From an uncultured Eubacteriales bacterium (lineage in GTDB: Bacteria; Bacillota; Clostridia; Lachnospirales; CAG-274): a stretch of DNA of 6,320 bases. A model generated the notes under the pieces. It ran no database searches and had not been told where the DNA came from. It worked only from the letters and a program-made list of their open reading frames with translations. How positions within the stretch are numbered: position 1 is the first letter of the stretch; each line of letters opens with the position of its first letter. The translations under genes were made by a program, and so were the position numbers. Below, piece after piece: positions 1 through 6,137 of the stretch. Where the stretch lies: contig CABUWB010000118.1 in the NCBI GenBank assembly GCA_902495025.1, forward strand, positions 1-6,320, written 5' to 3'.

Positions 1-1
1 T

Positions 2-1159
2 GCTTATAAGGCAGAGCTTGCCGCTTATGAGGATATAAAGGCACCTGCTGCCTTTTGTATGAACGGCATTAAGGGCGAGGTTATCACCCTTAGCAAAATG
101 AGGGGCTATAAATCGCCGCTTGATATGACGCTGGAGCAGTCCCGTATAAATGCAGATATTTTAAATGCAATGTGGTCTGCAATAAAAGAGGAGCTGCCCT
201 CGCTTACACGCTATTTTACGGCAAAAGCGCAGCTTTTGGGCTGTGGGGACAGGCTGCCGTTTTATGAGCTGTTTGCGCCTGTTGGAGAGGATAAGGAGTA
301 TTCTCTGGAGCAGGCAAGGGACGAGGTTATTTCGGCTTTTACCGCATTTTCACCTGCCATAGGGGATTTTGCGAAAAATGCCTTTGACAACTGCTGGATT
401 GACCTGCTGCCGCACAAGGGCAAGGCAGGCGGCGCATTCTGTGAGGCTGTCCATGCAGTTAAGGAGAGCAGAATACTCACAAACTTTGGCGGTACCTTTA
501 ACGATGTTGTAACCATAGCCCATGAGCTGGGGCATGCCTACCATGATTCAAGGCTGTATGACGCTGCACCGCTCAACAGCTTTTACCCCATGCCTATTGC
601 GGAAACCGCCTCAACCCTATGTGAAACCATACTCATTAACGAGGTGCTTAAAACTGCTGACAGCGACTTTGCCCTTGTCATTCTGGAAAACGACCTTTCG
701 GGCATAATGCAGACACTGTCGGATATTTACAGCCGCTTTATTTTTGAGGACAACGTATTTAAAAAGCGTGAGCAGGGTACGCTTTCGGCTGAAACACTCT
801 GCAGCCTTATGCTTAATGCACAGAAAACGGCGTATGCAGGTACGCTTGATGATGAGTATATGCATGGGTATATGTGGCTGTGCAAGCCGCACTATTACGA
901 TGCGGATTTTAATTACTACAACTTCCCCTATGCCTTTGGCATGCTTTTATCCAAGGCACTTTACGGAAAGTATAAGCAGATGGGAGAGGACTTTGTTCCG
1001 CTCTATGATTCACTTTTGTCTGCTACTGCAACAAACGACCTTGCCGATGTTGCAAAAATTGCGGGCTTTGATTTGACGGATAAAAAATTCTGGCAGGAGA
1101 GCCTTGCGGAAATTAAGGATGAAACGGAAAAGTTTATTGATTTGATAAAAAAGAGGTAA
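2..1159 (+). CDS. M3 family oligoendopeptidase (PepF-like), 5' part outside window
   Basis: This is the C-terminal part of a cytoplasmic zinc metallopeptidase that cleaves short oligopeptides. The frame is open to the left edge, so the true start lies upstream; the Met at 59 is internal, with no convincing SD. Numbered from that Met, the catalytic zinc motif HELGH is at residues 155-159 (nt 521-535), preceded by TIA and followed by AYH. The probable third zinc ligand is Glu182, in the AETAST segment, at the spacing expected for the M3B/PepF group. Family members are usually near 560-600 aa, so about one third is missing. The visible part holds the whole active-site core and the helical C-terminus. 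The last codons (AAG AGG) double as the SD for the next gene, 5 nt downstream, so the two are probably co-transcribed. The family call is firm; PepF versus other clostridial M3 subgroups is less certain. Confidence 0.93.
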   Translation, partial: AYKAELAAYEDIKAPAAFCMNGIKGEVITLSKMRGYKSPLDMTLEQSRINADILNAMWSAIKEELPSLTRYFTAKAQLLGCGDRLPFYELFAPVGEDKEYSLEQARDEVISAFTAFSPAIGDFAKNAFDNCWIDLLPHKGKAGGAFCEAVHAVKESRILTNFGGTFNDVVTIAHELGHAYHDSRLYDAAPLNSFYPMPIAETASTLCETILINEVLKTADSDFALVILENDLSGIMQTLSDIYSRFIFEDNVFKKREQGTLSAETLCSLMLNAQKTAYAGTLDDEYMHGYMWLCKPHYYDADFNYYNFPYAFGMLLSKALYGKYKQMGEDFVPLYDSLLSATATNDLADVAKIAGFDLTDKKFWQESLAEIKDETEKFIDLIKKR

Positions 1160-1164
1160 TTTGT

Positions 1165-2061
1165 ATGCTTGAATTTAATAAAATTCAGCTTTCTGACAGA
1201 GAACGTGCTAATAAATTTTTAAAAAGAAAAAACTATTTTTTATGTGATTACTGCTTTGTTGATATGTTTATATGGTCAAACGCCTACAACACAAGCATTG
1301 CCTTTGATGATGATTTTATGTATACCAAAACATTTAACGAGGATGAGGGCACTTATTTTGCCGCTCCTATTGGCGACGGTGATTTTGGTGCGGCTATTGA
1401 CAAAATGGCGGAGGCAGCCCATGCGGAGGGCTGTCCTCTGCGCATCTACTCCATACCTCCCGAAATAAGGGAGAAAATAGAGGCGGCACGTCCCGATTAT
1501 TTTAATTTCGCCGATGGACGTGATTTCGGCGATTATATTTACTCTGCCGAAAGCCTTATGTACTTAAAGGGCAAAAAGCTGCATGGCAAGCGCAATCATA
1601 TCAACAAGTTTTTAAGCATGTATGACGGCAGGTGGAGCTATGAGGAGGTTACAAAGGACAATACACATGAGTTTTTTGACTACCAGCTCCACTGGTGCGA
1701 GGACGACCCCGATGAATTTTTGGGTGAAACCTGTGCCGTATCGCTTGCGCTGAGAAATATGGACGAGCTGAACATTAAGGGCGGTATGCTGCGCCTTGAC
1801 GGCAAGCCTATTGCCGTAACGCTTGGCAGTGAGAGCTTTGACGATACCTTTATTGTGCATATTGAAAAGGCTGATGCGGAAATCCCAGGTGCTTATCAGA
1901 TGATAAACCAGCAGTTTGCACTGCATCATTTTGAAAAGTACCGCTATATCGACAGGGAAGAGGATTTGGGTATAGAGGGACTAAGAAAGGCAAAGCTCTC
2001 CTACTATCCCGAAAGCATTACCGAAAATTATATTGCAGAGGAAAAGAACTATGGAAATTAA
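1165..2061 (+). CDS. DUF2156 / LPG-synthase C-terminal-domain protein
   Basis: This 298-aa protein is a stand-alone version of the domain that forms the cytosolic C-terminal half of MprF, the lysyl-phosphatidylglycerol synthase. The fold is related to GNAT acyltransferases. The family signature is visible twice: a basic GKKLHGKRNHINKF segment at residues 136-149, and an acidic-to-basic DREEDLGIEGLRKAKLSY segment at 263-280. There is no hydrophobic N-terminal region, so it lacks the membrane flippase half of MprF and should be soluble. Its length matches clostridial single-domain homologues. The start at 1165 is supported by AAGAGG at 1151-1156, 8 nt upstream and inside the end of the peptidase gene. 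Its 3' end overlaps the following GNAT gene by 11 nt. By analogy with MprF it may transfer an aminoacyl group from aminoacyl-tRNA to an acceptor. The actual substrate is unknown, and lipid aminoacylation should not be assumed. Confidence 0.88.
   Translation: MLEFNKIQLSDRERANKFLKRKNYFLCDYCFVDMFIWSNAYNTSIAFDDDFMYTKTFNEDEGTYFAAPIGDGDFGAAIDKMAEAAHAEGCPLRIYSIPPEIREKIEAARPDYFNFADGRDFGDYIYSAESLMYLKGKKLHGKRNHINKFLSMYDGRWSYEEVTKDNTHEFFDYQLHWCEDDPDEFLGETCAVSLALRNMDELNIKGGMLRLDGKPIAVTLGSESFDDTFIVHIEKADAEIPGAYQMINQQFALHHFEKYRYIDREEDLGIEGLRKAKLSYYPESITENYIAEEKNYGN
2037..2042 (+). promoter_or_regulatory. Ribosome binding site that fixes the GNAT start
   Basis: AGAGGA lies 8 nt before ATG 2051, inside the end of the DUF2156 gene. 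It favours ATG 2051 over the in-frame TTG at 2033, which would place this SD inside the coding region and has no good SD of its own. Confidence 0.7.
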
Positions 2062-2821
2062 CCTTGCAAATTTTGCGGATACTGCTGAAATACGGTGGCT
2101 GTGGGATATTGCCTTTCCCGAGGAGCCTGATTTTAATAACTGGTTTTTTGATAATTATTTTAAGGCGGAATACTGCCTTGTTTTAAGGGATAACGGCATA
2201 ATTAAGGCTATGGCGCAGCTCTTACCCTATGAAATTAAGGGCATTGGCAGGGTCAGCTATATTTACGGCGCAGCCACCCACCCCGATTACAGAAAGCAGG
2301 GGCTTATGAGCCGTCTTTTAAAGCACTCCTTTGAGCTTGACAGGCAGAGGGGCTTTGCCGCCTCGGTGCTTATACCGCAGAACAGGGGACTGTTTGATTT
2401 TTATGCAAAGCTGGGGTATAAAACTACATTCTATGTGGATAACATACCAACCTTGGAGTGTAATACGGCAGGTTACAGTGTAAGAGATGCGCAAAATGAT
2501 GATATTCCCTTTATGAACAGGCTTTATGAAAGCACACAGACAAATTTTATCGTGCGTGATTATGACTACTGGAAATTCCAGCTTGAAATGTTCAGGGCAT
2601 GCGGCGGCAGTGTATATATTTTAATGCGTGGCAGCGAGAGGGCGGCTTATGGCTTCCTCAATGACGATTATTTGCAGGAGAGCTTTGGCGAAAGTAATGT
2701 GCTTGCCAACCTTGTGGGCGCAAAAAGCTATGTTAATGTCGGCGGCAGTGTGCCTATCGGCATGGCTTATTGCTATGGCAGTGAGCTGCAAAGTATGTAT
2801 ATGAATATGATGTTTAATTGA
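2051..2821 (+). CDS. GNAT family N-acetyltransferase
   Basis: This 256-aa protein is a probable acetyl-CoA-dependent acyltransferase acting in the cytoplasm. The GNAT core lies in the N-terminal half. Strand beta4 (RVSYIYGAATHP, residues 67-78) leads into the acetyl-CoA pyrophosphate loop YRKQGLM (80-86, with Arg81 and Gly84), then helix alpha3 and the LFDFYAKLGYK segment (114-124), typical of GNAT motif B. The roughly 125 C-terminal residues show no recognised motif and may form a second, degenerate GNAT-like or substrate-binding lobe, as in longer two-lobed members. It starts at ATG 2051, overlapping the preceding gene by 11 nt, which suggests translational coupling. The stop codon TGA (2819-2821) lies inside the -35 box of the next promoter. 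The substrate (small molecule, peptide or antibiotic) cannot be told from sequence. Confidence 0.88.
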   Translation: MEINLANFADTAEIRWLWDIAFPEEPDFNNWFFDNYFKAEYCLVLRDNGIIKAMAQLLPYEIKGIGRVSYIYGAATHPDYRKQGLMSRLLKHSFELDRQRGFAASVLIPQNRGLFDFYAKLGYKTTFYVDNIPTLECNTAGYSVRDAQNDDIPFMNRLYESTQTNFIVRDYDYWKFQLEMFRACGGSVYILMRGSERAAYGFLNDDYLQESFGESNVLANLVGAKSYVNVGGSVPIGMAYCYGSELQSMYMNMMFN

Positions 2822-2846
2822 CATAATTGTATAAATATACTATAAT
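2818..2846 (+). promoter_or_regulatory. Consensus sigma-A promoter of the GH5 gene
   Basis: TTGACA (2818-2823) and TATAAT (2841-2846) are separated by exactly 17 nt. All 12 hexamer bases match the vegetative consensus, and the upstream sequence is AT-rich. The -35 box overlaps the TGA stop of the GNAT gene. The predicted transcription start is near 2853, giving an untranslated leader of about 60 nt. This is the strongest promoter match in the window. It suggests the glucanase is transcribed separately from the upstream operon, possibly at a high basal level. Confidence 0.85.
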
Positions 2847-2901
2847 AAAATGCAATAAAAATGTTTTGTTGTGATGACAATGAAATAACTTATAATTCAA
2901 T

Positions 2902-2907
2902 AGGGGG
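2902..2907 (+). promoter_or_regulatory. Ribosome binding site of the GH5 gene
   Basis: AGGGGG lies 6 nt before ATG 2914. It supports that start, which in turn gives a well-formed signal peptide. Confidence 0.75.
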
Positions 2908-2913
2908 TAAAAA

Positions 2914-4584
2914 ATGAAAAAGCTGTTTAAGGCGGTTATGGCGGCTGTGCTGTCGGCAGTAACCGTAATAAGTGCCGCTGTGCCTATGTGTGCGGCGGAT
3001 AAAACAATCGATACTATGACACCGCAGGAAATAGTGGACGATATGAAAATCGGCTGGAATTTGGGCAACTCGCTTGACTCCTTCGGCAATACCTATTCCA
3101 CACCGCAGTCGGCGGAAACCTACTGGGGCAATCCCGTAACCACAAAGGCTATGATTGACAAGGTAAAGGCTGCGGGCTTTAACACGCTGAGAGTACCCGT
3201 AACGTGGTATGACAAGTGCGATGGCAGCGGCACAATTGATGCGGCATGGCTTGCCAGAGTTAAAGAGGTGGTTGATTACGGTATTGACAACGATATGTAC
3301 GTTATACTGAATATCCACCATGAGGACGGCGGCAGCGGCAGAGGCGGCTGGCTTATACCAAATTACGAAAATCAGTCTGCCTGTGAAAGCAAAATTGCTG
3401 ATTTATGGACGCAGATTGGTACATATTTCAAGGACTATGACAGACACCTTATCTTTGAGGCAATGAACGAGCCGAGAATGGTGGGTACGTCAGAGGAGTG
3501 GACAGGTGGAACGGCTGAAACAAGGGCTGTTATCAACGCCCTTAACAAAAAGGCTGTTGCGGCAATAAGGGCAACAGGCGGCAATAACGGCACAAGGCTT
3601 GTAATGTGTCCGCCATGTGCAGCCAAAATTGATGCAATAAACGGCTTTGAGCTGCCCGAGGACGATAATATAGCGGTTTCCATACACAACTATTCACCCT
3701 ATGAGTTTGCCATGAACCAGTACGGCACTGCTGACTGGGGAACGGACAGCGACAAAAATGCACTTAAAAATGAAATAGTTAAGCTGTACAATAATTTTAC
3801 CGTAAAGGGCATACCCGTTATTATCGGTGAAATGGGTGCAACCTATAAATACGAGTCGGATAAAAACAGACCCGAATGGGCGAAATATTATACCTCAACT
3901 GCAAAAAGCTACGGCATTACCTGTGTTGTGTGGGACAATAACTCTGCTGACGGTGATGGTGAAAACTTCGGGCTTTTAAACAGAGGTACGCTTGTGTGGC
4001 GATTCCCAGAGCTTGTAGAGGCGCTTGTCAGCGGCGTTGGTGAAAGCGTGCCTGTTCAGCCGGGTGATGATGGCTCTGACGCATATACAACTGTTCTTTT
4101 TGAGGGCAGCGCAAGTGCAGAGGAATGGGCGCAGCCCTATAAGGAGGATATGTCAAACCTGCCCGAAATTAAAGAGGGCGCAACAATAGCTGTTGCCTAT
4201 TCGGGAGATAACCAGCCTTACCTTGTATTTCAGAATTATGATACGGGTGAGTGGTATCAGATGCTGCCCGATTACGTATCTGACGGTGTTGCATACTACA
4301 GCTATAATACAATTGTAAGCAACTGTCAAAGCTCGCTTGATACCATGCTGCAAATGCTGGTTATGAGCAATGGCTGCTATACAACAGTTACAAAAATAAC
4401 TCTGTCCTATCCACACCTTGCAGGTGATGTCAACGGCGACGGCTATGTAAATGCAAAGGACGCAGTGCTTATATTAAAGCATCTTGCAGGCATTGTCATG
4501 CTTACCTCTGCACAGCAGACCTATGCCGATTTGGACAGCGACGGTGCGGACATGAAGGACGTAATTTCCATTTTGAGGATGTAA
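2914..4584 (+). CDS. Secreted GH5 endoglucanase with unassigned accessory domain and C-terminal dockerin
   Basis: This 556-aa extracellular glycoside hydrolase probably cleaves beta-1,4-glucans or related beta-glucans such as xyloglucan. Residues 1-28 form a Sec signal peptide (MKKLFK, hydrophobic core, cleavage near MCAA|D). The GH5 barrel spans about 37-372: GWNLGN at 47-52, NIHHE at 133-137, acid/base Glu186 in NEP, HNY at 258-260, nucleophile Glu306 in GEMG, and WDN at 340-342. The pattern resembles subfamily GH5_4, although subfamily and substrate are inferred. A Pro/Gly/Asp linker (about 373-388) leads to an unassigned, probably beta-rich domain (about 389-500, with Trp405 and Trp447) that may bind carbohydrate. 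Residues 501-556 are a type I dockerin. Its first calcium loop, DVNGDGYVNAKD (505-516), is canonical; its second, DLDSDGADMKD (539-549), is one residue short, and the protein ends just after it. The dockerin predicts attachment to a cohesin encoded elsewhere. It has its own promoter, and an HD-domain gene follows 4 nt downstream. Confidence 0.93.
   Translation: MKKLFKAVMAAVLSAVTVISAAVPMCAADKTIDTMTPQEIVDDMKIGWNLGNSLDSFGNTYSTPQSAETYWGNPVTTKAMIDKVKAAGFNTLRVPVTWYDKCDGSGTIDAAWLARVKEVVDYGIDNDMYVILNIHHEDGGSGRGGWLIPNYENQSACESKIADLWTQIGTYFKDYDRHLIFEAMNEPRMVGTSEEWTGGTAETRAVINALNKKAVAAIRATGGNNGTRLVMCPPCAAKIDAINGFELPEDDNIAVSIHNYSPYEFAMNQYGTADWGTDSDKNALKNEIVKLYNNFTVKGIPVIIGEMGATYKYESDKNRPEWAKYYTSTAKSYGITCVVWDNNSADGDGENFGLLNRGTLVWRFPELVEALVSGVGESVPVQPGDDGSDAYTTVLFEGSASAEEWAQPYKEDMSNLPEIKEGATIAVAYSGDNQPYLVFQNYDTGEWYQMLPDYVSDGVAYYSYNTIVSNCQSSLDTMLQMLVMSNGCYTTVTKITLSYPHLAGDVNGDGYVNAKDAVLILKHLAGIVMLTSAQQTYADLDSDGADMKDVISILRM
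4575..4579 (+). promoter_or_regulatory. Ribosome binding site of the HD gene inside dockerin codons
   Basis: GAGGA lies 9 nt before ATG 4589. It is formed by the Leu-Arg-Met codons that end the GH5 gene, just before tandem TAA TAA stops. This layout favours translational coupling of the two genes. Confidence 0.65.
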
Positions 4585-4588
4585 TAAA

Positions 4589-5074
4589 ATGATAAATAAA
4601 GTTATTGCCGCCATGATTGAATATTACAGCGGCGACCCTAAGAGGATACAGCATTTTATAAAGGTTTATACCTTTGCGCACTCCATAGCGCAGGGCGAGG
4701 GTATGGGCGGCAAGGAGCTTTACACCCTTGATATTGCGGCGCTTGTGCATGATATAGGCATAAAGATAAGTGAGGAAAAATATAATTCCTGCGCAGGCAA
4801 ATATCAGGAAATGGAAGGGCCAAAGGAGGCTGAAAAACTGCTCTCCCGTCTTGGCGTTGAAAAGGACGTTATTGACAGGGTGTGCTACCTTGTGGGACAT
4901 CACCATACATATAACAACATTACCTCGCCCGATTATCAGATACTTGTTGAGGCGGATTTTCTCGTCAACCTTTATGAGGATAACGAGAGCAGGGACGCAG
5001 CGGCAAGTGTAAGGGATAAAATTTTTAAAACCAAAACGGGCACAAGGTATATTAACGATATGTTTGCAATTTAA
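4589..5074 (+). CDS. HD-domain metal-dependent phosphohydrolase, small
   Basis: This 161-aa cytoplasmic protein has the HD superfamily metal-binding pattern in the expected order: His22 (QHFIKVY), His54-Asp55 (ALVHDIG), a His104-106 cluster (VGHHHTY) and Asp123 (EADFLVN). HD proteins hydrolyse phosphate esters, often of nucleotides or cyclic nucleotides. The substrate here is unknown, and no second domain is present to suggest one. The length is normal for stand-alone clostridial HD proteins. It begins 4 nt after the GH5 stop codon, with its SD inside that gene, so it is probably co-transcribed and coupled. A direct link to polysaccharide use is not obvious, since this protein has no signal peptide and the glucanase is exported. 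No clear terminator follows; the AT-rich gap after it holds a probable promoter for the next gene. Confidence 0.87.
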   Translation: MINKVIAAMIEYYSGDPKRIQHFIKVYTFAHSIAQGEGMGGKELYTLDIAALVHDIGIKISEEKYNSCAGKYQEMEGPKEAEKLLSRLGVEKDVIDRVCYLVGHHHTYNNITSPDYQILVEADFLVNLYEDNESRDAAASVRDKIFKTKTGTRYINDMFAI

Positions 5075-5116
5075 TAAAGATTAATATTTCTTTTTGGTTT
5101 CAAATTTACTATACAC

Positions 5117-5145
5117 TTGTATTTTAAAATTAAAAGGAGTATAAT
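5117..5145 (+). promoter_or_regulatory. Probable sigma-A promoter of the tautomerase gene
   Basis: A perfect -10 hexamer TATAAT (5140-5145) lies 17 nt after TTGTAT (5117-5122), which keeps only the TTG of the -35 consensus. Transcription would start near 5152, leaving a leader of about 29 nt. The surrounding gap (5075-5180) is very AT-rich, so a chance -10 match is possible. Confidence 0.5.
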
Positions 5146-5168
5146 AAGCATAGCATTAACAGTAGCTT

Positions 5169-5174
5169 AGGAGG
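5169..5174 (+). promoter_or_regulatory. Ribosome binding site of the tautomerase gene
   Basis: AGGAGG, a full consensus SD, lies 6 nt before ATG 5181. It fixes the start so that Pro becomes the N-terminal residue after Met removal, as the tautomerase mechanism requires. Confidence 0.85.
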
Positions 5175-5180
5175 ATAAGT

Positions 5181-5522
5181 ATGCCTTTTATTAATACCAA
5201 AACAAATTTTGAGATAGATAAAAACAAACGTGATAAAATAAAAAGTGAGTACGGCAGGGCAATTTCCCTTATACCAGGCAAGAGTGAGCGCTCGCTTATG
5301 CTTGGGTTTGAAAGCTGTCCCATGTACTTTGGCGGACAGGAGAAGGACAAAATCGCTTTCGTTGAGGTTAAGCTCTACGGCAGTGCCGACAGGGGCGCAA
5401 TGAACGAGCTTACAGGCGCTATTTGCGATATACTCAATACTGAAACGGGTATAGACAGAGGCGATATTTATGTTAAGTATGAAGAGGTTGAGGTCTGGGG
5501 CTGCGGAGGACACAACTTTTAA
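5181..5522 (+). CDS. MIF-like tautomerase superfamily protein
   Basis: This 113-aa protein resembles macrophage migration inhibitory factor (MIF) and phenylpyruvate/dopachrome tautomerases along its whole length; human MIF has 114 mature residues. The start is MPF, so Met removal would expose the catalytic N-terminal proline. A lysine at residue 34 matches the conserved active-site Lys32 of MIF. An FGG motif at 50-52 and an IYVKYEE strand at 96-102 align with MIF's FGG and VYINYYD. The C-terminus WGCGGHNF corresponds to MIF's GWNNSTF. Differences are visible: the MIF CXXC redox motif is absent, and the MIF Asn97 position is Lys99 here. Family members are trimers that keto-enol tautomerise aromatic pyruvates. 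There is no signal peptide, so it should be cytoplasmic. The natural substrate is unknown. It probably shares a transcript with the SGNH gene downstream. Confidence 0.85.
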   Translation: MPFINTKTNFEIDKNKRDKIKSEYGRAISLIPGKSERSLMLGFESCPMYFGGQEKDKIAFVEVKLYGSADRGAMNELTGAICDILNTETGIDRGDIYVKYEEVEVWGCGGHNF

Positions 5523-5561
5523 AAAATAAAATATCCGGGGGGATTAAAACGCAGCAGAGCT

Positions 5562-5569
5562 GAGGTGAT
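5562..5569 (+). promoter_or_regulatory. Extended Shine-Dalgarno that decides the SGNH start
   Basis: GAGGTGAT matches eight consecutive bases of the anti-SD complement. Its GAGG core ends 8 nt before TTG 5574. The in-frame GTG at 5565 lies inside this SD and so is an unlikely start. ATG 5586 is about 20 nt away, which is too far. Confidence 0.7.
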
Positions 5570-5573
5570 TGGT

Positions 5574-6137
5574 TTGGGTAATGTAATGATTTTTGCCGGT
5601 GACAGTATTACTCACAGCGGCGAATATATAAACAGATTAATGGAAAAATATCCTACTAGCCTTATGCTTAACAAGGGCACTAACGGCTATAAGATATTTG
5701 ACTTGGAGCAGGAGTGGGACAATTTATGTATTGAGTACCAGCCTGATATTGTTACCATACTTGTTGGCGTTAATGAGGTTATTGATACCATGCGTGGTAT
5801 GCAGGACGTTGAAAGGCTTTTTAAGGAAAGCTATGAACGAATTATTGAAATGACACAGGCAAAAACGGACGCACAGATTATACTTATGGAGCCGTTTATT
5901 ATGGCATACCCTAAAAAGCTGTTTAACTGGATGCTGGTTACAAAACGCTTTGTAAACGTGGTTGACGGCCTTGCAGAAAAGTATAATACGGGTCTTGTAA
6001 AGCTGTGGGACGTGTTTAATAAGGCTGACGCAAGCCTTATGACCATTGACGGTATACATATAACACCCGAGGGTCATGAGCTTATTGCTCAGGCATGGGA
6101 CGAGGAATACAGAAGATTAATGGATTTGAGAAATTAA
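5574..6137 (+). CDS. SGNH/GDSL family hydrolase
   Basis: This 187-aa serine hydrolase of the SGNH superfamily is probably an esterase or lipase-like deacylase. With the start at TTG 5574, the family blocks are: block I FAGDSIT with nucleophile Ser11; block II NKGTNG with oxyanion Gly35; block III GVNE with Asn67, Glu replacing the usual Asp of GxND; and block V DGIH with Asp159 and His162 completing the triad. No signal peptide or membrane segment is seen, so it should act in the cytoplasm. The length fits compact single-domain members. The gene follows the tautomerase after 51 nt with no clear promoter or terminator between them, and a strong intrinsic terminator follows its stop. Substrates in this family are diverse (acyl esters, acetylated sugars, thioesters) and cannot be predicted here. 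The family assignment is secure; the start codon is less so. Confidence 0.9.
   Translation: MGNVMIFAGDSITHSGEYINRLMEKYPTSLMLNKGTNGYKIFDLEQEWDNLCIEYQPDIVTILVGVNEVIDTMRGMQDVERLFKESYERIIEMTQAKTDAQIILMEPFIMAYPKKLFNWMLVTKRFVNVVDGLAEKYNTGLVKLWDVFNKADASLMTIDGIHITPEGHELIAQAWDEEYRRLMDLRN

Noticed and set aside
2033..2050. TTG at 2033 as start of the GNAT protein
   Set aside because: ATG 2051 has an SD at 8 nt, and the extra residues (MQRKRT) are encoded by that SD region rather than by a domain.
2869..2896. Second promoter-like pair TTGTGA/TATAAT before the GH5 gene
   Set aside because: The spacing is 16 nt and the -35 is weak. The transcript would begin around the SD itself, leaving almost no leader; the upstream consensus promoter explains expression better.
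2890..3321. Minus-strand open frame of 143 codons across the GH5 start
   Set aside because: It lies opposite the signal peptide and barrel codons of a well-supported gene, has no recognisable motif, and reads through the GH5 promoter region. It is a shadow frame.
4502..4906. Minus-strand open frame of 134 codons across the dockerin/HD junction
   Set aside because: It covers the ends of two genes with clear family motifs and shows no domain of its own. The hydrophobic stretch is an artefact of reading the opposite strand.
5076..5097. Terminator-like AAAGA/TCTTT dyad followed by T residues after the HD gene
   Set aside because: The stem has 5 pairs, nearly all A-T, with an 8-nt loop; this is too weak to call in an AT-rich gap.
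5130..5513. Minus-strand open frame of 127 codons opposite the tautomerase
   Set aside because: It is fully antisense to a gene with a consensus SD and recognised family, and has no supporting motif.
5533..5544. ATCC-GGGG-GGAT dyad with a run of six G in the tautomerase/SGNH gap
   Set aside because: The stem is only 4 bp and no T tract follows, so it is neither a terminator nor a clear operator.
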